NCBI GenBank assembly: GCA_020216965.1
Contig: JAIWOJ010000196.1
Coordinates: forward strand, 1-5,231
Length of the DNA stretch: 5,231 nt
Reading direction: 5' to 3'
DNA from: Prosthecobacter sp.
GTDB lineage: Bacteria; Verrucomicrobiota; Verrucomicrobiia; Verrucomicrobiales; Verrucomicrobiaceae
Position numbers and translations under genes: made by a program. Shown here in pieces: positions 1-5,231 of the stretch (position 1 is its first letter; each line of letters opens with the position of its first letter). The notes beneath the pieces are model-generated. The model worked only from the letters and a program-made list of their open reading frames with translations, made no database searches and was not told the DNA's origin.

Positions 1-713
1 AGCTGCGGTTGCGTTCGGTCTCCGGCCCTGGTCATTTTGCCCTGCTCAGCGCGGATGCCAGCACGGTGCTGCTGAACTCTGCCGATGGCATCAGCGCAGC
101 GGATGAGATGACGCTGGGCAGCACGGACCAGCCGACTTTGGCGGTTTTCACAGCCGATGGATTGTATCGGGTGGAGGTGGAGCTGGCCGCCCTGGCCGGT
201 GGGATGGAGGTGGTCAGCCGGCCCATGACGCTTGCCTTTGGAGCAGGGCTGACAGCCGCCTACAGCTACACCTCTTGGCGTGACAGCTTTGAGCGCACGC
301 ATGGCCTGGCCTCTGGGACGCTCAGCAATACCCGTGGCGACCACGATCAGGATGGCCTTTCCAACGGGGCGGAATTTCAGCTCTTCTGGCATGGCTGTGA
401 TCCCGTAAAACCAGATGCGCGACTCCTGCCGCTACCCCGCCCAGAAGCCGGGGCTTCCGTCCTGGATTACCTGCGCGATACCTATAAGGACACCCTCAAC
501 GAGGGCACCTTCCAGCAAAGCCCCAGCACCCAGGCCACGCTCGCTGGCACCTGGGCCACCTTCAACAGCCGCAACCCTGGCCGTCCGCTGGAGACCTGTG
601 AAACAGGTGCCGAAGCTGGAAATGCCCACGGGCGTATCATGGCGCGGCGTCTGCGCGTGCTGGTGCCAGATGAATCGCGGAGGTTCTTCCGCTTCGTGTT
701 CAAGCCGGATTGA
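1..713 (+). CDS. Partial (5' end missing) choice-of-anchor M domain protein with TSP3-like motif
   Basis: The frame is open from the left edge (first full codon at 3) and ends at TGA 711-713, leaving 236 visible residues. The TTG at 9 is not the start, because homology to the next gene already runs through the codons before it (LRLRSVSGPGHF here, LHLESVSSPSGTGHF there). Visible residues about 1-80 are the end of a choice-of-anchor M domain: GPGHF, a variable loop, then AVFTADGLYRVEVELA. Residues 112-125 (GDHDQDGLSNGAEF) form a DxDxDG-type, thrombospondin-type-3-like motif, probably Ca-binding, followed by CDPVKPDA. The end (RRFFRFVF) resembles the closing strand of many verrucomicrobial surface proteins. 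There is no C-terminal membrane helix, LPXTG or PEP-CTERM signal. The THxH motif expected in the anchor M domain is absent. The protein is presumably exported, but its signal peptide would lie outside the window. The domain call is firm; the molecular function is unknown. Confidence 0.85.
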   Translation, partial: LRLRSVSGPGHFALLSADASTVLLNSADGISAADEMTLGSTDQPTLAVFTADGLYRVEVELAALAGGMEVVSRPMTLAFGAGLTAAYSYTSWRDSFERTHGLASGTLSNTRGDHDQDGLSNGAEFQLFWHGCDPVKPDARLLPLPRPEAGASVLDYLRDTYKDTLNEGTFQQSPSTQATLAGTWATFNSRNPGRPLETCETGAEAGNAHGRIMARRLRVLVPDESRRFFRFVFKPD

Positions 714-783
714 GGTCGGCCCCATCAAGGAGAGCGCAAAAGAGTCGCTGCATCAGCATTAGCGTCAGGTTGAGTGATAAAAC

Positions 784-822
784 GCAAATTTATTGCATTT
801 AATAATTGCAATACGGTTGCAA
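784..822. promoter_or_regulatory. Overlapping TTGC/GCAA palindromes, candidate Fur/Zur-type operator region
   Basis: This AT-rich patch sits 22 bases before the ATG of the large exported protein, in otherwise GC-rich DNA. It contains GCAAATTTATTGC (784-796), the 19-bp imperfect palindrome TTGCATTTAATAATTGCAA (793-811; 8 of 9 half-site positions pair around a central A at 802) and TTGCAATACGGTTGCAA (806-822). The three centres are at 790, 802 and 814, an exact 12-bp step. A 9-1-9 palindrome is the size and symmetry of Fur-family boxes, and the gene downstream belongs to a family linked to metal ABC transporters, so a Zur- or Fur-like repressor is inferred. The sequence itself does not match a consensus I can name. 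A -35-like TTGAGT lies at 770-775, but I found no convincing -10 at proper spacing. Confidence 0.5.
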
Positions 823-843
823 CAGTGCTTTGGGCTCAGCGCC

Positions 844-3800
844 ATGAAAGCATTCCTCCCTCTGTTGTTGTTCAGTCTCGGCCTGCTGGCTGCCCCTCAA
901 CTCTCTGCCCACGGTGGTGGGCATGGCGGCGGTGGCACACCAGGTTCCCTTTCCGCCTACACTGCCGGCCATGGCGATATCGGCGTGGCCTACGAAGACG
1001 GTGAACTGGAACTGCACCTGCATCTGCACGAAGGGGCGATCGTCAACGGCGCACCGCTGGATGAGGATGCTGAGCTAGACCCAGAGGATGCGATCATCGT
1101 CGTGCCCAATGCGACGAAGCAAACCGCCAGTGCTGCTGTGGCCGCAGGTGCCGGAGTGGCCGCAGGCGCCAGCCTGTGGGTCGTGCCCACGGCTTCCACG
1201 CCCGGCGTGCCATTTTTGGGCTTCGCGGTGGAGGATCTGGACCCGGCGGACTGGGTGGGGGACATTCGATTCAAGGTGAAGGAGGTCATCTCACCCAGCG
1301 GTAGCGGCCATTTTTCTATCTATGCATCGGATGGCTTGGGCGGGTTTGATTTCATCGCCTCTACCGCCCTGGGTGGGCTGGATGAGGATGATGTCATCAG
1401 TCTGCCCGCAGGCACTCACAGCCATTACTTCATCGCTTTCAGCGAGCCCGGAGAATGGGCCGTGGAATTCGAGGCGGAGGGCGAGCACGCGGTGGATGGG
1501 GAGATTGAGTCTGAGCATGTGGTCTTTACCTTCCAGGTGGGCTCCTTTCCATGGAGCGCTGGACATGGGGACGTGGGCCTAGCTTATGAGGATGGAGAGC
1601 TGGACCTCCATCTGCACCTGCATGAGGGTGCTGTGATCAATGAAGCAGCGCTGGAGGCGGAGGCGGAGTTTGATCCTGCGGATGTGGTGATCAAGGTTGG
1701 TGAAGCCGCCCATCAGATCGCTAGTAGCGCAATTGCGGCAGGTGTGGGAGTCAGTGAAGGAGCGCCCGTCTGGATCCTGCCTACTGCCGAGAATGCAGAG
1801 CTGCCCTTCGTGGGTTTTGGCACGGAGGAGCTGGACCCGGCGGACTGGGATGGAGACCTGCACCTGCATTTGGAAAGCGTCAGCTCACCCAGCGGCACGG
1901 GGCATTTCACGGTCTACAGCTCCGATGGTCTGGGTGGCTTTGACTTTCACATGGCCACTGCGGACGGCATCGACACAGGCGACCACCTCGACCTACCCGC
2001 TGGCACGCACGCGCATTACTTCATCGCCTTCAGCGAGCCCGGCCTCTGGCGTGTGACGATGAAGGCCGAGGGCCACCATGATGTGGATGGGGACGTGGCT
2101 TCGGAGGAGGTGGACTTCTACTTTGAAGTCGCGCCAAACAGCGGTGGGAAAATCAAGCTCGCGCAGCCCCTTTACACGGCCAATCAGGGTGCCACTAGCG
2201 TGCCGGTGACCCTGCTGCGTGAATACGGCAGCCTGGCCACGACGGTGACGATCGAGGCGGAAGATGGAACCGCCTCCGCCGTGCCACCCTTTGCCGCCGG
2301 CCTGGTAGGGCGCGACTATCCAGCCGCCATGCTAGAGCTGGAAGTGACCTTTGCCGAAGGTGAAATGAGCAAGACGGTGCTGCTGACGCTGACACCGCGT
2401 GCCGGGAACGTGCCGAACGTGCGCTTCAACATCCATCTGCATGACGCGGGTGCCGATACGGAGATCGGCGACGAAGACGAGGCGGAGATCCGCATCCTGG
2501 CGGTGGATACGCTGGCACCAGGCCTGGTCATCAGCGCACCTGCGGCGGCGGGGATGACCGTGAGCGCTACCAGTCCCTACACTGTGCGCGGCACGGTGGG
2601 TGACCTGCGCGGCGTGGACCGCGTGGAAGTGGCGCTCAATGGCGATACACCGGTGTCTGCAACGCTCGGCACGGCAGCCAATACGCTGAGCATCCCGTGG
2701 AGTCTGCCCATCAGCCCAGTAGCTGGGCCCAACACCTTGGAGGTGACTGCCTATGACCTGCGCGGGAATGCACGCACGCTCACGCGCTCCTTCACCTTTG
2801 TGCAGCGCCACACCCTGGCTGTGCGCCGGGTGGGGCCCGTCGGTGTGCCCTTGGATCAGGTCGGCCTGATTGCTTTCGCCGCCACGCCGATGACTGCCGC
2901 TAGCACCCCCTTGCCCTTGGTGCCACACGCCAGCCCCCGTCCTTACGCAGTCGTGCCCGGTACGCCCCTGCGCCTGACGGCCACGCCCCGTGCTGGATAC
3001 CTATTTAGCCACTGGAGTGCTGTGCCTGAGGGGGCTGTCGTTTCAGGCAGCGTCATCACGCTTACCATGCCTGCGGGCGATCTGGAAGCTGAGGCCGTGT
3101 TCGTCGCCAACCCTGTTCTTCCTCCGGTGGGGCAGGGCAGTGCCTTCTACGGTATCCTGATGCCAAACTTGGGCACTGCAGCCGGCAATGACACGGTAGG
3201 CTACATCACCGGCACCATGATTCCCTCATCCGGTCTATTTAGCGGACGCATCTTTATGAATGGGGTCAGCCAGACTTTTGTAGCGACCTTCTTCGGCAAC
3301 GGCAGTTCGCTCTTCACTGTGGCAGGTGTCAGAGTGCCGACCTTGTCTTTCGATGGCGGTGCGCGCGTCCTGACGCTCAGCCTCGACGGCAGCGGTGGCA
3401 TCCTCGCGCAGGTGACAGCCGGCTCCAAAAATAGCTCTGGCACCCTCCTCCGTGCGGCTCACAGCAGTGCCAATCCTCTGCCGACCTCACTGCTGAATGA
3501 TAAATTCCCGCCAGCAGCGGCATCCAACAACCGCGCCTACCTGACAGTCGCCCTGCCTTCAAAGGAACAAACTCCGCCGCTGGCGCTCAGCAGCTATCCT
3601 CAGGGGGATGGCTATGGCACTCTGGTCGTCAGCAGTCTTGGCGTGGCCACCTTCGCAGGTATTCTGGCAGATGGCACTGCCTTTACCGCGAGCTCGGGCG
3701 TCGTGGGTGCTGCCCAGATTCCGTTCCTGGCCCAGCTCGTGACCCCTGGTGCCACGACACGGGGGGGCAGCTTGTCTGGAACACTGGTTTTGGATACTTC

Positions 3801-4338
3801 CGCTGAAGATAGTGATGTGACGGGGGTCAACCTCTCCTGGTTCAGGCCGACCGTGGCCCAACTGCCAGGTGCGACGGCTGCCGCACAAGCCACCCAACGC
3901 TACACTGCGGGCTGGCCAGATGGCATCGCTGTGGATGCCGTCGGTGCTCTCTATGACCGCACCCGTTCCGTTCAGGACAGCCTCGGTCTGGGGGCAGCAA
4001 ACGCCAGCACAGGCAATGGCGAGCTAGAGATGACGCTGGGCAAGCTCACTGGCACACCTATTGGCCGGGTGCGAGTGACGCAATTTAACATCGTCGGCAA
4101 TACCGTGACCAAGATCCCGGCGACAAACCCGAGCTTCAGTCTCACTCCGGTGCCTTCCACGGGTTTCTTCAGCGGGCAATTCACACCTAACTGGACTGCC
4201 CCCTCGACGTTGCGCCCCGTTTTCCGCGGCATTCTCCTGCAAAAAGGGGCCGCCAAGGGGGGCTACGGCTGGTTCCTCAGCAATCGCGTGGGTGACTTAG
4301 ATCCTGAGAGTGGCAGGGCAACTCTAGGTGCCCCTTGA
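844..4338 (+). CDS. Large exported choice-of-anchor M protein with Calx-beta, Ig-like and InlB-like domains
   Basis: The protein has 1164 residues. ATG 844 is chosen because it opens a classic signal peptide (MK, then a Leu/Phe-rich core, LSA cleavage near 22). The in-frame TTG at 793 would add 17 residues before it and lies inside the palindromes. No good Shine-Dalgarno is visible. Order of parts: HGGGHGGGG at 23-31; two choice-of-anchor M modules at about 39-232 and 237-430, each with GHGD, HLHLHLH (58-62 core; 256-260), a W(V/I)(V/L)PTA segment, SG(S/T)GHF and THxHY (192/194; 389/391); Calx-beta at about 434-553; Ig-like at about 555-653; divergent InlB-type repeat at about 655-756 (GYLFSHWS, ITLTMPAG); and a beta-rich tail at about 764-1160 with GILADGT, LSWFRP, GFFSG, GILLQKG and GYGWFL. 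No LPXTG, PEP-CTERM or terminal membrane helix is seen. The likely role is a cell-surface or secreted metal-binding or adhesive protein. His enrichment suggests Zn, Cu or Mn, by inference only. Its neighbour upstream is a relative. Confidence 0.9.
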   Translation: MKAFLPLLLFSLGLLAAPQLSAHGGGHGGGGTPGSLSAYTAGHGDIGVAYEDGELELHLHLHEGAIVNGAPLDEDAELDPEDAIIVVPNATKQTASAAVAAGAGVAAGASLWVVPTASTPGVPFLGFAVEDLDPADWVGDIRFKVKEVISPSGSGHFSIYASDGLGGFDFIASTALGGLDEDDVISLPAGTHSHYFIAFSEPGEWAVEFEAEGEHAVDGEIESEHVVFTFQVGSFPWSAGHGDVGLAYEDGELDLHLHLHEGAVINEAALEAEAEFDPADVVIKVGEAAHQIASSAIAAGVGVSEGAPVWILPTAENAELPFVGFGTEELDPADWDGDLHLHLESVSSPSGTGHFTVYSSDGLGGFDFHMATADGIDTGDHLDLPAGTHAHYFIAFSEPGLWRVTMKAEGHHDVDGDVASEEVDFYFEVAPNSGGKIKLAQPLYTANQGATSVPVTLLREYGSLATTVTIEAEDGTASAVPPFAAGLVGRDYPAAMLELEVTFAEGEMSKTVLLTLTPRAGNVPNVRFNIHLHDAGADTEIGDEDEAEIRILAVDTLAPGLVISAPAAAGMTVSATSPYTVRGTVGDLRGVDRVEVALNGDTPVSATLGTAANTLSIPWSLPISPVAGPNTLEVTAYDLRGNARTLTRSFTFVQRHTLAVRRVGPVGVPLDQVGLIAFAATPMTAASTPLPLVPHASPRPYAVVPGTPLRLTATPRAGYLFSHWSAVPEGAVVSGSVITLTMPAGDLEAEAVFVANPVLPPVGQGSAFYGILMPNLGTAAGNDTVGYITGTMIPSSGLFSGRIFMNGVSQTFVATFFGNGSSLFTVAGVRVPTLSFDGGARVLTLSLDGSGGILAQVTAGSKNSSGTLLRAAHSSANPLPTSLLNDKFPPAAASNNRAYLTVALPSKEQTPPLALSSYPQGDGYGTLVVSSLGVATFAGILADGTAFTASSGVVGAAQIPFLAQLVTPGATTRGGSLSGTLVLDTSAEDSDVTGVNLSWFRPTVAQLPGATAAAQATQRYTAGWPDGIAVDAVGALYDRTRSVQDSLGLGAANASTGNGELEMTLGKLTGTPIGRVRVTQFNIVGNTVTKIPATNPSFSLTPVPSTGFFSGQFTPNWTAPSTLRPVFRGILLQKGAAKGGYGWFLSNRVGDLDPESGRATLGAP
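958..1539 (+). repeat. Choice-of-anchor M module, copy 1 (coding repeat)
   Basis: This encodes residues about 39-232 of the large exported protein. It is homologous to the copy at 1552-2133, offset by 594 bases at the start and 591 near the end because copy 2 lacks one residue in the loop before the LPAGTH segment. Some stretches are identical in DNA, for example CTGGACCCGGCGGACTGGG at 1237-1255 and again at 1831-1849. Most other stretches differ at synonymous and non-synonymous sites, so this is an old domain duplication and not a recent one. Confidence 0.88.
1552..2133 (+). repeat. Choice-of-anchor M module, copy 2 (coding repeat)
   Basis: This encodes residues about 237-430 of the same protein and retains every histidine position that marks copy 1: GHGD, the alternating HLHLHLH strand, GHF and THAHY. 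It has extra histidines (DLHLHLES at 338-345, GHHD at 410-413). A 12-base linker separates it from copy 1. Retention of the same histidines in both copies while the rest diverges argues that they matter to function. Confidence 0.88.
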
Positions 4339-4348
4339 TTCCGGTTGG

Positions 4349-4392
4349 CGCTTTTCCAGGAAACAGGGGCATTCCTGCCCCTGGGGAAAGCG
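4349..4392 (+). other. Two-tier inverted repeat just after the large gene's stop
   Basis: The inner stem is CAGGGGCA (4364-4371) with TGCCCCTG (4376-4383), 8 perfect pairs around a TTCC loop. The outer stem pairs CGCTTT/CC (4349-4357, one T bulged) with GGAAAGCG (4385-4392) across an asymmetric internal loop. No T-run follows directly; the nearest, CTTTTTC, is about 20 bases on. It could stabilise the 3' end of the upstream mRNA or assist termination. It is not by itself a canonical intrinsic terminator. Confidence 0.5.
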
Positions 4393-4436
4393 GGAGCCGA
4401 GTTAATCGCGCTTTTTCTTGAGAGGTATTTTTGCGG

Positions 4437-4467
4437 ACGGCAGGCTTTGCAGCCTGCCGTTCTTTTT
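4437..4467 (+). terminator. Intrinsic (rho-independent) terminator
   Basis: A perfect 10-bp stem, ACGGCAGGCT (4437-4446) with AGCCTGCCGT (4451-4460), closes a TTGC loop and runs straight into TTCTTTTT (4460-4467). This is the canonical form. It ends transcription coming from the large exported-protein gene about 100 bases after its stop codon, and it separates that gene from the phosphatase gene that follows. Confidence 0.9.
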
Positions 4468-4493
4468 ATCCAGGTTGAAGACACACGCTTCCC

Positions 4494-4507
4494 CTGCCAG
4501 AGGGCAG
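4494..4507 (+). promoter_or_regulatory. Ribosome-binding region of the phosphatase gene, within a small hairpin
   Basis: CTGCC (4494-4498) can pair with GGCAG (4503-4507) around AGAG. The purine-rich AGAGGG (4499-4504), the only plausible Shine-Dalgarno for ATG 4514, sits in the loop and the start of the second arm. The stem is only 5 bp, so any effect on translation would be modest. Confidence 0.35.
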
Positions 4508-4513
4508 AAACCC

Positions 4514-5182
4514 ATGCCCGCCCTGCAAGCCATCCTCTTTGACCTCGACGGAACCCTCATTGATTCCCTGGCTGACCTTGCCGGTGCGATCAACCGGATG
4601 CTGGTGGAGCACGGCTATCCAGCGCGTGACTTGGAGGTCTTCCCCGAATACATCGGCGACGGCGTGCGGCAGCTCGTCTGGCGTGCGCTGCCGGAGCATG
4701 CCCGCACGGATGAGGTCATCGATGCCTGTCTGCGTGATTATCAGCGGCACTATGAGTCTGGCTGGCATGACCAGACCGTGGTCTATGAGGGCATGATGGA
4801 GACGCTGACGGAGCTGAAGGCCCGCGGGCTGAAGCTGGGCTGCATCTCCAACAAGCCACACCGCTTTACCACGCTGTGCTGCGACTATTTTTTCCCCGCT
4901 GGCACCTTTGAGATCGTGCTGGGGCAGCGTGATGAGGTGCCGCGCAAACCGCACCCCGCCGGTGCCCTCGAAGCCGCTGCCGCCCTCGGGGTGGACGTGA
5001 CCCGCTGCGCCTATGTGGGGGATCCCGCCATTGACATGAGCTACGCGAAAAACGCGGGCATGTTCGGCATCGGGGTGAGCTGGGGCTTTCGCAGCGTGCA
5101 GGAGCTGAATGCGCACGGCGCGCAGGTGATCGTGCACCAGCCGCGCGAGCTAGCGGCGCTGCCTGCCATGCAGATCGCTTGA
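4514..5182 (+). CDS. HAD-IA family phosphatase, probable phosphoglycolate phosphatase (Gph-like)
   Basis: This is a cytoplasmic 222-residue enzyme, the usual length for Gph/PpaX-type HAD phosphatases, which hydrolyse 2-phosphoglycolate to glycolate and phosphate. All four HAD motifs are visible: motif I FDLDGTLIDS with nucleophile D10 and acid/base D12; motif II S112 in ISNKPH; motif III K145 in RKPHP; motif IV GDPAID (D170, D174) for Mg2+. The helical C1 cap is about residues 17-88 and carries GDGVRQLVWRALP. GVSWGFRS and the final VIVHQPREL fit Gph relatives. ATG 4514 is chosen because it places motif I at the expected distance from the N-terminus and has AGAGGG at 4499-4504, nine bases upstream. 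The upstream TTG at 4418 would read through the terminator stem. Proline replaces the common Ser/Thr after GD in motif IV. Substrate is not proven by sequence: related HAD enzymes act on other phosphoesters. Its own promoter should lie within 4468-4513, but none is clear. Confidence 0.9.
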   Translation: MPALQAILFDLDGTLIDSLADLAGAINRMLVEHGYPARDLEVFPEYIGDGVRQLVWRALPEHARTDEVIDACLRDYQRHYESGWHDQTVVYEGMMETLTELKARGLKLGCISNKPHRFTTLCCDYFFPAGTFEIVLGQRDEVPRKPHPAGALEAAAALGVDVTRCAYVGDPAIDMSYAKNAGMFGIGVSWGFRSVQELNAHGAQVIVHQPRELAALPAMQIA

Positions 5183-5231
5183 GCACTCATCGCCCCACTG
5201 AGGCCATGGAGAAGCGCCGAAAGAGCGAGCC

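Noticed and set aside
9..713. TTG at 9 as the true start of the first gene
   Set aside because: Homology to the anchor M modules of the next gene continues to the window edge, and a start there would cut the domain in half. The gene is truncated by the window.
714..783. Terminator after the first gene
   Set aside because: Only a 4-bp AGCG/CGCT pairing around 734-750 is seen, with no T-run.
770..806. Sigma-70 promoter with TTGAGT at 770-775 and TTGCAT or TTTAAT/TAATAAT as -10
   Set aside because: At 17-bp spacing the -10 would be TTGCAT, a weak match. The better AT-rich candidates are 22 or more bases away. No convincing pair exists.
793..843. In-frame TTG start at 793 for the large gene
   Set aside because: It would put a 17-residue extension before an otherwise ideal signal peptide, lacks a ribosome-binding site, and lies inside the palindromic region. 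ATG 844 is far better.
2332..2928. 198-residue open frame on the minus strand inside the large gene
   Set aside because: It overlaps well-supported Calx-beta and Ig-like coding sequence, is rich in Arg/His/Gln typical of a shadow frame in GC-rich DNA, and shows no recognisable motif.
4418..4513. N-terminal extension of the phosphatase from TTG 4418
   Set aside because: The added 32 residues are read through the terminator stem-loop and lie before the conserved HAD motif I. ATG 4514 gives the family's normal N-terminus.
4466..5137. 223-residue open frame on the minus strand opposite the phosphatase
   Set aside because: It lies antisense to a gene with all four HAD motifs and has no recognisable domain. 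It is a shadow of GC-rich codon usage.
5206..5231. ATG at 5206 as the start of a further gene (MEKRRKSE...)
   Set aside because: Only eight full codons are visible, and the purine-rich GAGG is just two bases before the ATG. There is not enough to call a gene.

Overview
The window looks like chromosomal DNA of a Verrucomicrobiota bacterium, probably a Verrucomicrobiaceae-like lineage. This is inferred from GC-rich composition (about 60% by eye) and from protein architecture: large secreted beta-rich proteins with choice-of-anchor M modules, a Calx-beta domain, a divergent InlB-type repeat, and a C-terminal beta module (GxGYGTL...GILADGT...LSWFRP...GFFSG...GILLQKG...GYGWFL) of a kind I associate with verrucomicrobial surface proteins. 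No database search supports the taxonomy.

Layout, all on the + strand. (1) Positions 1-713 hold the 3' part of a gene that begins before the window. It encodes the end of a choice-of-anchor M domain, a thrombospondin-type-3-like Asp-rich motif and a short C-terminal domain. (2) Positions 714-843 are intergenic. Inside them, 784-822 is an AT-rich ladder of overlapping TTGC/GCAA palindromes, including a 19-bp 9-1-9 palindrome, which looks like a regulator-binding region. (3) Positions 844-4338 encode a 1164-residue exported protein with an N-terminal His/Gly stretch, two tandem His-rich choice-of-anchor M modules, Calx-beta, Ig-like and InlB-like domains and a long beta-rich tail. (4) Positions 4339-4513 contain a two-tier hairpin and then a textbook intrinsic terminator at 4437-4467. 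(5) Positions 4514-5182 encode a 222-residue HAD-superfamily phosphatase resembling phosphoglycolate phosphatase. The last 49 bases hold nothing assignable.

The first two genes are related in their anchor M modules and probably form one locus. In Actinobacteria this domain family is associated with metal-type (Zn/Mn) ABC transporters. The abundance of His in the large protein and a Fur/Zur-sized palindrome before it make a metal-binding, metal-regulated cell-surface system the most attractive hypothesis, but it is inference: no transporter or regulator gene lies in the window. The HAD phosphatase is separated by a strong terminator and is probably an unrelated housekeeping gene.
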